This document shows, piece after piece, positions 8,455 to 15,673 of a stretch of DNA of 27,155 nucleotides. The number at the start of each line of letters is the position of its first letter. Position 1 is the first letter of the stretch. The stretch spans positions 1-27,155 of the forward strand of contig NZ_CAKRNY010000048.1 of NCBI RefSeq assembly GCF_934371575.1, written 5' to 3'. A program made the translations under genes and the position numbers. Source of the DNA: an uncultured Blautia sp. GTDB lineage: Bacteria > Bacillota > Clostridia > Lachnospirales > Lachnospiraceae. Under the pieces are notes generated by a model. It saw only the letters and a program-made list of their open reading frames with translations. It made no database searches and had not been told where the DNA came from.

Positions 8455-9051
8455 TTATAATTCCACTCGCCCTTCCAGCGCGCGCAGAAGAGTCACCTCA
8501 TCAATGTATTCCAGATCACCGCCCACCGGTACGCCGCTTGCAATACGGCTTACTTTGATTCCTGTAGGCTTGATCAGCTTGCTGATGTACATTGCGGTTG
8601 TTTCTCCTTCCAGACTGGAGTTAGTGGCAATAATGACCTCCTTCACATCACCCTGAAGACGCATGATCAGTTCCTTCAGCTTAATATCATCTGGCCCAAT
8701 TCCAAGCATAGGGGAAATTGCACCGTGAAGTACATGATAAACGCCATCAAATTTGCCCGTTTTTTCGTAAGCAGCAAGATCCCTGGTATTCTCAACTACC
8801 ATGATTGTACTGTGGTCACGCTTGGGATTGCTACAGATCGGACACATTTCCCTGTCAGTAAGCGTATAACAGCATTTACAGTACTGAACATTCATTCTGG
8901 CATCAGTAATGGCATTTGTAAGCTGCTGCACCTGCTCTTTCGGCATATTCATAATGTGAAAAGCCAGACGCTGGGCAGACTTTGCCCCAATTCCAGGAAG
9001 ATGGGAAAGCTGCTCGATCAGTTTGTTAATATGACTGCTGTAGTATTCCAT
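8455..9051 (-). CDS. recR: Recombination protein RecR
   Basis: This 198-residue protein is full length for RecR, which works with RecO and RecF to load RecA at gaps. The helix-hairpin-helix is at about 14-32 ([18 protein letters not shown]), the four-cysteine zinc finger at Cys58/Cys61 and Cys70/Cys73, then the Toprim domain from about 82 ([12 protein letters not shown]). The C-terminal [19 protein letters not shown] is the usual RecR ending. Its ATG overlaps the ebfC stop by one base (TGATG), so the two are translationally coupled. The gene order dnaX-ebfC-recR is widely conserved. Confidence 0.95.
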   Translation of the reverse strand: MEYYSSHINKLIEQLSHLPGIGAKSAQRLAFHIMNMPKEQVQQLTNAITDARMNVQYCKCCYTLTDREMCPICSNPKRDHSTIMVVENTRDLAAYEKTGKFDGVYHVLHGAISPMLGIGPDDIKLKELIMRLQGDVKEVIIATNSSLEGETTAMYISKLIKPTGIKVSRIASGVPVGGDLEYIDEVTLLRALEGRVEL

Positions 9052-9407
9052 CAGAATGGAAGACCTCCGCCGAGTCCGCCAAGACCGCCTGTAAGCTTGG
9101 ACATTACAGCCTGATTTTCCTGTTCAACCTTGCGAAGCGCTTCATTGGTTGCTGCGACAATAAGATCTTCAAGCATCTCGATATCATCAGGATCCACAAC
9201 TTCCTCAGCAAGCTTCACTTTGGTTACTTCTCTTTTACCGGAGATCGTCACTTCTACAGCTCCGCCACCGGCAGCTGCAGTAAACTCTTTTTCTTCAAGA
9301 GCTTTCTGATTCTCTTCCATCTGACGCTGCATTTTCTGCGCCTGCTTCATAAGGTTATTCATGTTTCCCGGCATTCCCATGCCTGGAAATCCACCACGCT
9401 TTGCCAT
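9051..9407 (-). CDS. ebfC: YbaB/EbfC nucleoid-associated protein
   Basis: This 118-residue protein matches the YbaB/EbfC family of small dimeric DNA-binding proteins. It has a Gly/Met/Asn-rich start ([20 protein letters not shown]), a long helix rich in Gln and Glu, then [16 protein letters not shown] and the acidic turn [11 protein letters not shown]. The C-terminal tail is a Gly/Leu run. The AGGAGG site is 8 nt before the ATG. It lies between dnaX (32 bp) and recR (1-bp overlap), the classic arrangement. Confidence 0.93.
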   Translation of the reverse strand: MAKRGGFPGMGMPGNMNNLMKQAQKMQRQMEENQKALEEKEFTAAAGGGAVEVTISGKREVTKVKLAEEVVDPDDIEMLEDLIVAATNEALRKVEQENQAVMSKLTGGLGGLGGGLPF

Positions 9408-9439
9408 TATAAAGTCCTCCTTTTATTTGTTTCATTCAA

Positions 9440-11062
9440 TCACAACTCTGTATCATCAGGATCTTCTTCCACTACTACATCCATATGGATGTTTTCGCGA
9501 AGCGCCTGATCTACAGTAATCTGGGCAAGATTGGTATGGTTGTGCTCTTTTGCTACTACCATCTTAAGTTCTACACTCTTGCCAGTCTGAGCCAGAATAA
9601 TGCTCTTCAATTCTTCCTCTGCTTCCGGATTATCCACATAAGTTTTTCCGAGAAAATCCTGAAATTCAATATAAAGAATCGGTTCTCCGGTCTGGCCGTT
9701 ATATTTAGGAATGGCTTTTTGCAGCATCTGTTTGAAAATGCCACTGGTCTGGCCTACGATTACGCGCCAGCCGGCTACAATTTTCTGCAGATCCTCAGGT
9801 GCTGCTTTTTCAGGCTTAACTGCAGTCGCGCTTTCCATAGCACTGCCCTCAGCTTCAGCCCTCATATTGCCCGCATCACCGGACTGTACAAATACCTGCT
9901 GTACAGGTCTCTCGTCCATCCGCTGTTCCAGCACCCGAAGACGATCCAGAACTGAATCCAGATTTGTCTCCATTGCCGGACGACATAGCTTGATTAAGGC
10001 AATTTCCACCAGGACACGCTTCTGGGTAGAATAACGGATCTGGCTGGACAGGTCAGAAAAAATACGGATGTAGCGCATCAGGGTTTCTACATCCACCATC
10101 TCACTTTCTTCCTTGAGAAGCCGCAGGTTCTCAGAGGATACATCTATCGCTTCTTCAGGATTCTCAGAAGTTTTTACCAGAAGAAGATTACGCATATACC
10201 AGGTAAAATCTCCTACAAACTGCCCAAGCTCCCTTCCGCCCACAATCAGTTCTTCCAGGGTATGGATCGTCCCTGTCACATCGCCTTTGAGCACTTTTCG
10301 AAGAAGCTTACTGAACACTTCCGTATCCACAGCTCCTAATACCTCAAGTACTTTATCGTAGGTCAGTGTCTGTCCCAGATAGAAAGCGATACACTGATCC
10401 AGAAGGCTGAGGGCATCTCTCATGGAGCCGTCTCCGGCTTTCGCCACATAACGGACAGCTTTCTCTTCTGCGTCTACTTTTTCGATTTTCAGCAGTTCAT
10501 CCAGCCTTGCCGCAATAGTATCAATAGTAATACGGTGAAAATCGTATCTCTGACATCTTGATAAAATAGTGATTGGTATCTTGTGAGCCTCTGTGGTGGC
10601 AAGAATGAAGATAACATAAGACGGAGGTTCCTCCAGTGTTTTCAGAAGAGCATTAAATGCTCCTGTAGAAAGCATGTGAACCTCGTCAATAATGTATACC
10701 TTATAGTTTCCTTCTGTAGGGCGATAAGCCACTTCCTCGCGAATTTCCCGAATATTGTCAACGCCATTATTGGACGCTGCATCGATCTCGATCACATTCA
10801 TGGAGGTGCCGGCCTGTATCGCCTTACACATTTCACATTCACCACATGGGCTTCCATTTACCGGGTGCTGGCAGTTTACTGCTTTTGCCAGTATTTTTGC
10901 AACGGTTGTCTTTCCGGTTCCACGAGTGCCGCAAAACAGATAAGCATGACCAATACGGTTATGTTTGATCTGATTGGTCAGTGTAGTCACTATATGATCC
11001 TGCCCCTTAACATCGTCGAAATTATCCGGTCTGAACTTCCGGTACAGAGCGGTATAGCTCAT
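9440..11062 (-). CDS. dnaX: DNA polymerase III subunits gamma/tau
   Basis: This 540-residue clamp-loader ATPase has Walker A GTRGTGKT at 45-52, the zinc site Cys64/Cys73/Cys76/Cys79, DEVH at 126-129 and the SRC sensor in ILSRCQRYDFHR. The AAA+ lid and collar domains follow to about 370. The rest is the tau-specific tail with an Ala/Glu-rich linker (about 400-430) and an acidic C-terminus. The full length suggests a tau-type product; I did not find a convincing slippery site for making gamma. It follows pfk by 34 bp and leads into ebfC and recR. The ribosome site is AAAGGAG. Confidence 0.95.
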   Translation of the reverse strand: MSYTALYRKFRPDNFDDVKGQDHIVTTLTNQIKHNRIGHAYLFCGTRGTGKTTVAKILAKAVNCQHPVNGSPCGECEMCKAIQAGTSMNVIEIDAASNNGVDNIREIREEVAYRPTEGNYKVYIIDEVHMLSTGAFNALLKTLEEPPSYVIFILATTEAHKIPITILSRCQRYDFHRITIDTIAARLDELLKIEKVDAEEKAVRYVAKAGDGSMRDALSLLDQCIAFYLGQTLTYDKVLEVLGAVDTEVFSKLLRKVLKGDVTGTIHTLEELIVGGRELGQFVGDFTWYMRNLLLVKTSENPEEAIDVSSENLRLLKEESEMVDVETLMRYIRIFSDLSSQIRYSTQKRVLVEIALIKLCRPAMETNLDSVLDRLRVLEQRMDERPVQQVFVQSGDAGNMRAEAEGSAMESATAVKPEKAAPEDLQKIVAGWRVIVGQTSGIFKQMLQKAIPKYNGQTGEPILYIEFQDFLGKTYVDNPEAEEELKSIILAQTGKSVELKMVVAKEHNHTNLAQITVDQALRENIHMDVVVEEDPDDTEL

Positions 11063-11096
11063 TTATGGAAACTCCTTTCTAAAAGCAGGGGGATTA

Positions 11097-12179
11097 TCAA
11101 TCTCCAAAGCTGATTCCAATCTGCTTTGCTGCCTTAACTGTCTGATCTTTCGGAGAAACCATTTTAAGCTTGCCTGCACATTCTTCAAGAGGAACTCTCT
11201 TGATCTTGCCGTTTACAACGCCGACCATAATACCATATTCTCCGTCCAGAATGGCCTCTGCTGCGCCTGCTCCGATTCTTGTGGAAAGCACACGGTCATA
11301 TGCACATGGTGCTCCACCACGCTGTGTGTGTCCCGGAACCGTGATACGCACTTCTGAGCCGAGCTCCTGAGTGATCTTATCTGCAATTTCGTAAGATACA
11401 GAAGGATACTTCTTTGCACGATCTTCCAGTTTCTTCTTATAATCTTTCTTGGAAAGTAAGGCGTCTTCCTTGGAAATAGCACCTTCTGCCACTGCAAGAA
11501 TGGTAAATCTCTTACCAGCTTTAGATCTCTTCTGAATAGCAGCAACAACCTTCTTGATATCATACGGAATCTCCGGAATCAGAATAATATCTGCTCCGCC
11601 TGCAATTCCTGCATGTAAGGTAAGACTTCCCACCTTGTGTCCCATAACTTCCACGATAAATACACGTCCATGTGATGCAGCAGTTGTATGAATACAGTCA
11701 ATCGCATTCGTAGCAATATTTACCGCACTCTGGAAACCAAATGTCATATCAGTACCCCAGATATCATTATCAATAGTCTTCGGCAGATGAATAATATTCA
11801 GTCCCTCTTCCCTTAAAAGGTTGGCAGTCTTCTGAGTTCCGTTTCCACCGAGAATCACCAGGCAGTCAAGACAGAGCTTATAATAAGTCTGCTTCATGGC
11901 CTCAACCTTATCAAGACCTTTCTCATCCGGTACACGCATAAGCTTAAACGGCTGTCTGGACGTACCCAGAATTGTTCCGCCCTGTGTCAGGATTCCGGAA
12001 AAGTCCTTAGATGTAAGCATACGGTATTTACCGTAGATCAGTCCCTTGTATCCATCATCAAAGCCGTATACTTCCAGATCATCGATACTGTTGGTAAGAC
12101 CCTTTACAACTCCTCGCATGGTGGCATTCAGAGCCTGACAGTCACCGCCGCTTGTTAATAAGCCGATTCTTTTAATCAT
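11097..12179 (-). CDS. pfkA: 6-phosphofructokinase
   Basis: With the ATG at 12179 this is a 360-residue phosphofructokinase. I reject the in-frame ATG at 12191 because it overlaps the GGAGGG ribosome site of the later ATG. Family motifs: LLTSGGDCQALNA (7-19), ILGGNGTQKTA (109-119), LPKTIDNDIWGTD (132-144, catalytic Asp137) and VMGHKVGSLTLHAGIAGGAD (178-197). The Gly at the GGDGS-like position (Gly114) favours ATP over pyrophosphate, but Lys134 replaces the Gly of ATP-type enzymes and resembles pyrophosphate-type enzymes. Asn113 replaces the usual Asp there. The phosphoryl donor should therefore be treated as unproven. It heads the dnaX operon behind its own promoter. Confidence 0.92.
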   Translation of the reverse strand: MIKRIGLLTSGGDCQALNATMRGVVKGLTNSIDDLEVYGFDDGYKGLIYGKYRMLTSKDFSGILTQGGTILGTSRQPFKLMRVPDEKGLDKVEAMKQTYYKLCLDCLVILGGNGTQKTANLLREEGLNIIHLPKTIDNDIWGTDMTFGFQSAVNIATNAIDCIHTTAASHGRVFIVEVMGHKVGSLTLHAGIAGGADIILIPEIPYDIKKVVAAIQKRSKAGKRFTILAVAEGAISKEDALLSKKDYKKKLEDRAKKYPSVSYEIADKITQELGSEVRITVPGHTQRGGAPCAYDRVLSTRIGAGAAEAILDGEYGIMVGVVNGKIKRVPLEECAGKLKMVSPKDQTVKAAKQIGISFGD

Positions 12180-12230
12180 AGTACCCTCCATTTCTGTGTC
12201 TTTGGAAAATAAAATTCAAGATTTTATCTA

Positions 12231-12259
12231 ATTATATAATATTTCACAGGCTGACACAA
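12231..12259 (-). promoter_or_regulatory. Candidate promoter of pfk-dnaX-ebfC-recR
   Basis: Minus-strand TATAAT (12236-12231) is preceded by a 17-bp spacer and a weak TTGTGT -35 (12259-12254). It lies 51 bp before the pfk ATG and is divergent from the SRP RNA promoter. Confidence 0.55.
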
Positions 12260-12320
12260 CAAGGAATTTAATTCCACCCAAAACTTCTTCTGAAAATCCA
12301 CCGCATTTTTCGGTATCGAC

Positions 12321-12349
12321 TTGACAAATTCATCCGCTTCCTTTATAAT
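12321..12349 (+). promoter_or_regulatory. SRP RNA promoter
   Basis: Consensus TTGACA (12321-12326), a 17-bp spacer and TATAAT (12344-12349) lie directly before the RNA. Transcription should begin near 12356. Confidence 0.88.
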
Positions 12350-12355
12350 TAAATT

Positions 12356-12617
12356 CCGCGCAGCCGGGGAGATAGCGGTGCCCTGTACCTGCAATCCGCT
12401 ACAGCAGGGGTGATGCCAATCTGAGGCTTGTATCTTGTGGAGCTGCCCTTTATAAGTGGCGTTGACGTTTGGGTCTTACGCAACAGGACTCTATGAACCG
12501 TGTCAGGACAGGAATGTAGCAGCACTAAGTAGAATCTCCTGTGTGCCGTGAGGGTGCCTGGGCTGAGTTAACTGTAGAGGTAACGTCTGTGAGACCATTC
12601 CGAGGTGCGGCGCGCGT
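12356..12617 (+). ncRNA. ffs: Signal recognition particle RNA, large (Alu-containing) type
   Basis: The ~262-nt RNA follows the Bacillus scRNA pattern throughout. The 5' Alu part contains GGTGCCCTGTACC and CAATCCGCTACAGC; then come TTTGGGTCTTACGCAAC and the S-domain hallmark GTCAGGACAGGAATGTAGCA. The apical loop is GGAA (12511-12514) closed by ACA/TGT, and AGCAGCACTAAG follows as in all SRP RNAs. GGGTGCCTGGGCTGAG and GAGGTGCGGC near the 3' end close the long helix with the 5' GCAGCCGG region. It binds Ffh and guides membrane-protein translation. The ends are inferred from the promoter and helix pairing. It is on the opposite strand to its neighbours. Confidence 0.95.
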
Positions 12618-12633
12618 AATAAAGAATAGTCAG

Positions 12634-12662
12634 AGAACGTCTGTGAAGGCGTTCTTTTTTTA
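12634..12662 (+). terminator. SRP RNA terminator
   Basis: The stem AGAACGTC / GGCGTTCT (12634-12641 with 12648-12655, one G-U pair) is followed by a run of Ts (from 12655). It lies about 17 nt after the last helix of the SRP RNA. Confidence 0.85.
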
Positions 12663-12743
12663 TATAAAAAATTCCGTTGGAAATCTCTATCACACAACAA
12701 GTCCTATGGTTCTTGTTTTTACAGCTAATCAAGCAGAACAAAA

Positions 12744-12807
12744 CAGGACACATACTGCACAGAAGCTCAGCGTACCGCTCCCACTCCTTTTCGCAGTATA
12801 TATCCTG
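12744..12807 (-). terminator. Probable terminator of the tadA/yqeY side
   Basis: Two 15-bp arms (12744-12758 and 12793-12807) pair fully on the minus strand if two G-U pairs are allowed. On that strand they are followed by CCTGTTTTGTT. The site lies 37 bp beyond the yqeY stop. The plus strand also has a short T-run after the second arm, but two C-A mismatches weaken it there. Confidence 0.6.
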
Positions 12808-12843
12808 TTTTCTTAAAATATTCTCCTGTCCGTACAACGAAAC

Positions 12844-13281
12844 TTATTTACACAGCTCAGCAACAACCTGATTGATCACTTTTCCATCAGCCTTGCCCTT
12901 CAGTTCCGGCATAATTGTCTTCATGATCTGACCTTTGTTTCCGGATGCAATCAGTTCTCCGTGTTTCTCTGTAAGATATGCCTTAATCTCAGAAGCATCC
13001 ATAAGCTTCGGAGCATATTTTGCAATCACATCATATCTTGCCTGATATTCATCCCTCAGACCCTGTCTGGATTCCGGGCATGTATCAATCTGCTCTTTCA
13101 CAGATTTCAGTTCCTTCAGAATAACACGGTCAACCAGCTCTCCGCTGATATCTTCACGGCATCCTTCGTCAATTGCAACCTTCTTCACAGCTGCGATCAG
13201 GGAAGAAACTGCATCCTTTGTTACTTTATCCTTTGCTTTCATAGCTGCGATCATATCTTTTCTTAATGCTTCAAGTTCCAT
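12844..13281 (-). CDS. yqeY: GatB/YqeY domain protein
   Basis: This 145-residue protein has the normal YqeY length and the whole helical YqeY domain. It starts LEALRKDMIAAMKAKDKV and ends with the signature NKGQIMKTIMPELKGKADGK and VVAELCK. YqeY resembles the tail of the GatB subunit of tRNA amidotransferase and is thought to bind tRNA or assist aminoacylation; its real role is unsettled. The AGGAGGAAG site precedes the ATG well. It follows tadA by 59 bp on the same strand, so both may share a transcript ending at the hairpin at 12744-12807. Confidence 0.9.
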   Translation of the reverse strand: MELEALRKDMIAAMKAKDKVTKDAVSSLIAAVKKVAIDEGCREDISGELVDRVILKELKSVKEQIDTCPESRQGLRDEYQARYDVIAKYAPKLMDASEIKAYLTEKHGELIASGNKGQIMKTIMPELKGKADGKVINQVVAELCK

Positions 13282-13340
13282 TGTGTCTTCCTCCTGTCAT
13301 TATCATTATGTCATTTCACTGATTGCTTTTTATCATACCA

Positions 13341-13850
13341 CTATTTTTCTGTTTTTCCAACCTGCTCTGCCAAAGATTTTTTCAGCATTTTTTTCTTTTC
13401 CCGAAGTTCGCGAAAAAAATCAGAAAGCATTGCTGAGCATTCATCCTGAAGAATCCCACGGATTACCTCAACCTTGTGGTTAAATCCATCCATCTCCAGA
13501 AGATTTAATACAGATCCGGCACACCCTGCCTTAGGGTTCATGCTGCCGATCACTACACGATCAATGCGGGACTGCATCAGAGCTCCGGCACACATCTGGC
13601 AAGGTTCTAACGTCACATACATGGTACATCCCTCCAGACGCCAGTCTCCCAGCTTTTTGCTTGCTTTTTTTATCGCATTCAGCTCTGCATGGGAAAGTGT
13701 ATTCTTATCTGTATTTCTTCTGTTATATCCACGTGCTATGATTTTTCCATTGCAAACGATCACACAACCAATAGGAACCTCTTCCAGGACAAGTGCCTTT
13801 TTTGCCTGGCGAATTGCTTCTTTCATATATTTTTCCTGTTCTGTCAACAT
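13341..13850 (-). CDS. tadA: tRNA-specific adenosine deaminase
   Basis: This 169-residue member of the cytidine/deoxycytidylate deaminase fold makes inosine at the wobble position of tRNA-Arg(ACG). The zinc ligands and proton shuttle are His54 and Glu56 in SHAELNAI and Cys84/Cys87 in EPCQMCAGA. The N-terminal VPIGCVIV and the C-terminal SDFFRELREKK helix are typical of TadA. The ATG at 13850 has only a weak purine-rich leader (AGAGAAAAG). It lies downstream of the inverted-repeat element at 13907-14114 and upstream of yqeY. Proximity to dnaX-ebfC-recR and SRP RNA is ancestral in Firmicutes. Confidence 0.93.
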   Translation of the reverse strand: MLTEQEKYMKEAIRQAKKALVLEEVPIGCVIVCNGKIIARGYNRRNTDKNTLSHAELNAIKKASKKLGDWRLEGCTMYVTLEPCQMCAGALMQSRIDRVVIGSMNPKAGCAGSVLNLLEMDGFNHKVEVIRGILQDECSAMLSDFFRELREKKKMLKKSLAEQVGKTEK

Positions 13851-13906
13851 TCTTTTCTCTCTGTACTTTCTTAATTTCTACCACTTTCTTTGTTATGGCG
13901 GCAATG

Positions 13907-14114
13907 ATTTTATGATACCAGGGTCAAAAGGTCATTTTCCACCTGTGCTTGCACAAAGGTAGGGAAATGATCTTGGGACCCGCCCCAAAATGAGCATAAA
14001 AGTGGAGCGTATGCTTCACGATATGCGAATATTGGGTAGGATTGTGGGAGTGCAACGCACGAAACAATCCGCAGGTATCATAGTCGGGGGCTTTTGACCC
14101 AGATATCATTTTAT
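13907..14114. repeat. MITE-like or structured-RNA element with terminal inverted repeats
   Basis: The ends are inverted copies: 13912-13930 and 14091-14109 match at 17 of 19 positions, sharing GGGTCAAAAG / CTTTTGACCC. ATTTTAT flanks both sides (13907-13913 and 14108-14114), a possible 7-bp target duplication, though AT-rich. Inside are several strong hairpins: TGTGC TT GCACA, the GTGGAGC...GCTTCAC arms and GTGC...GCAC. GGTATCAT (14074-14081) also repeats the terminal motif internally. There is no credible gene; the 61-codon minus-strand frame across it looks like chance. It is either a non-autonomous transposable repeat or a dispersed structured RNA. Confidence 0.65.
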
Positions 14115-14153
14115 TATAGGCAGTTCGAAAATAGATGTCAATTCATACAGCAC

Positions 14154-15251
14154 TCAGCTGCAGACAGGCGGATCAATAGCTCGATACCAATATCCGCCAC
14201 GACCTTTTTTCACCTTTATCAGACTGCTTTCTTTAAAACAAGAGAAACCAAACATACCGGCCATAAACTGTTCCTGCTGATCATAGCAGCCTGGCACCCC
14301 CAGCAGATACCGGCCATTTTGTCTGCGGCACAGGAGAAGATGCCCGAAGTTATAATAGCCATATTGCAAAAAACGGTTGTTGCGAAGAGCACATTGCCTT
14401 CTTGGAAAATACACAAGATCCTGAGGCATTATTTTCCAGCACTGATTCAGATCTCCATCTGTAAATGGGCAAAAAGGCTGACCAAAAGGAAGAGATGTGT
14501 TATTCTCTTTGGACTGTACAGACTGAATATGAACAGGCTTGGAATCAGAAACTGTTTCTGAAGCTTCTGCACTTTCTTCCTCTTCTGTTTCTTCCTCCGG
14601 CTTCCGTTCCTTTGACAAAATTTCTTCCGATTGCTGTTCTTCCGGTGATTTCGGTAGTTCCGCTGCTTGCGGTTCTTCTGATTCTTCCGATAGTTCCGCT
14701 GCTTGCGGTTCTTCTAATTCTTCCGCCAGCTCCGCTACTTGCGGTTCTTCTGATTCTTCCGATAGTTCCACTGCTTGCGGTTCTTCTGATTGTGGTTCCG
14801 CTTCGGACACTTCTTCTTTATTTTCCGTTTCCAAAGCTTTCTTTGTTTCCGGTTTCTCTGCACTCTCCTTAAAATTCTCCGGACGGATTGCCTGATCATC
14901 CCATTCGGTTCCATAAAAGCCTCCGGTCTCCGTAATGAGAATCATACCTCCCATTTTCTGCAAAGGAATTCCGGAAGCTCCCATATCCGTGCTGTCTGTT
15001 TCCAATATACAGTCAATTTGATCTTTCCTCGTCTTGCAGCTTCCCAGTAAGATTCCATTCATAAGTCCTTCTTTTCGTATAAATCCATAAATTCTGCATA
15101 TTTCTTCTGCTTCCATTCCTTCTATCTGAAGATGAATTTCTACTGTACACACACGATTTCGCATCTCTACCTTCAAAAAACCGCAATTACATTCTTTTTT
15201 TCCTTTTCGATATTCATATACATACGCGATAAAACGCCGATACTCAGTCAA
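14154..15251 (-). CDS. Hypothetical protein with Glu/Pro-rich repeat and DUF6128-like C-terminal domain
   Basis: I do not recognise a function. With a TTG start at 15251 (GGGAGGG 6 nt upstream) it has 365 residues; the in-frame ATG at 15305 lacks a good ribosome site. The N-terminal globular part (about 1-125) is rich in strands (CNCGFLKVEMRNRVCTVEIH). A low-complexity acidic linker follows, built from 12-residue EESEEPQAAELS-like repeats. A conserved Trp/Tyr/Cys-rich C-terminal domain (about 265-360; PFTDGDLNQCWKI, LVYFPRRQ, LLLCRRQNGRYLLGVPG) recalls the Lachnospiraceae DUF6128 family, named from memory. There is no signal peptide or membrane helix, so it should be cytoplasmic. Confidence 0.65.
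   Translation of the reverse strand: MTEYRRFIAYVYEYRKGKKECNCGFLKVEMRNRVCTVEIHLQIEGMEAEEICRIYGFIRKEGLMNGILLGSCKTRKDQIDCILETDSTDMGASGIPLQKMGGMILITETGGFYGTEWDDQAIRPENFKESAEKPETKKALETENKEEVSEAEPQSEEPQAVELSEESEEPQVAELAEELEEPQAAELSEESEEPQAAELPKSPEEQQSEEILSKERKPEEETEEEESAEASETVSDSKPVHIQSVQSKENNTSLPFGQPFCPFTDGDLNQCWKIMPQDLVYFPRRQCALRNNRFLQYGYYNFGHLLLCRRQNGRYLLGVPGCYDQQEQFMAGMFGFSCFKESSLIKVKKGRGGYWYRAIDPPVCS
14665..14790. repeat. 36-bp coding minisatellite in the acidic linker
   Basis: Units begin at 14665, 14701 and 14737, with a partial one at 14773. Each starts (G/A)CTTGCGGTTCTTCT and encodes 12 residues of the Glu/Pro linker on the minus strand. Whole-codon units allow length change without frameshift. 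Confidence 0.75.
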
Positions 15252-15384
15252 CTGACACCCTCCCTGTCTTTTAATATCCAGCACTTCATTAATGTATATG
15301 AACAACCAGACTTTTCATTCATAAAAACATGTACCAACTTATTTTTACTTTTTTCAAATTTTCTAAATTTTTTCATTTTTTCTG

Positions 15385-15413
15385 TTGACAATCTACTTTT
15401 ATTTATGTATAAT
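15385..15413 (+). promoter_or_regulatory. tRNA-Pro promoter
   Basis: TTGACA (15385-15390), a 17-bp spacer and TATAAT (15408-15413) are both consensus and end 16 bp before the tRNA. Confidence 0.88.
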
Positions 15414-15428
15414 ATCACTTGTCGTTGA

Positions 15429-15502
15429 CGAAGTGTGGCTCAGTTTGGTAGAGCGCTGCGTTCGGGACGCAGAGGTCGTGGGTTCGAATCCCGTCACTTC
15501 GA
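15429..15502 (+). tRNA. tRNA-Pro(CGG)
   Basis: The 74-nt cloverleaf has acceptor stem CGAAGTG/CACTTCG, D arm GGCTCAGTTTGGTAGAGC, anticodon arm CTGCG-TTCGGGA-CGCAG with anticodon CGG (reads CCG), T arm GTGGG-TTCGAAT-CCCGT (G-U closing variants) and discriminator A. CCA is not encoded. From 15459 (anticodon stem) onward the sequence is repeated at 25475, so its 3' part was probably supplied by the integrated element. The tRNA remains intact. Confidence 0.95.
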
Positions 15503-15559
15503 CTACTTGGCAGGGGCGCCGAAATTCTTGAGAAATCAAGGGTTTCGGTGTTTTTTTAT
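15459..15559 (+). repeat. attL: 101-bp direct repeat (tRNA-Pro 3' part plus terminator)
   Basis: Bases 15459-15559 match 25475-25575 at 100 of 101 positions; the only difference is A at 15533 versus G at 25549 in the terminator region. The repeat starts at the anticodon stem (CGTTCGGGACG), a common crossover site for tyrosine integrases in tRNA genes, and ends after the T-tract. It marks the left junction of the element. Confidence 0.92.
15517..15557 (+). terminator. tRNA-Pro terminator (attL copy)
   Basis: Fifteen-base arms 15517-15531 and 15536-15550 pair completely allowing three G-U pairs, around a GAAA loop, followed by seven Ts. The same terminator recurs in attR. Confidence 0.85.
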
Positions 15560-15599
15560 ACTTGAAAAGAGGCGGCTGGAAACTGGGTGTTTTTGGCAT

Positions 15600-15620
15600 T
15601 TTACGAATTTTTTACGAATT
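15600..15620 (+). promoter_or_regulatory. Putative integrase arm sites, left end
   Basis: TTTACGAATT occurs at 15600-15609 and 15611-15620, 11 bp apart (one helical turn). The same pair occurs near the right end in the same orientation. Short direct repeats close to both ends are typical binding sites for the N-terminal arm-binding domain of tyrosine integrases. Confidence 0.6.
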
Positions 15621-15673
15621 GCTTCAACTTTCAAAGAAGAACCAAGCAATTTCCTACCATCTTTTAAGCAACT

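Noticed and set aside
12503..12837. Short frames on both strands across the SRP RNA 3' part and terminator
   Set aside because: The sequence is explained by a structured RNA, its terminator and the opposing hairpin; no ribosome sites.
13924..14109. 61-codon minus-strand frame inside the inverted-repeat element
   Set aside because: It covers hairpins and one terminal repeat with no ribosome site; repeat or RNA structure explains the sequence better than protein.
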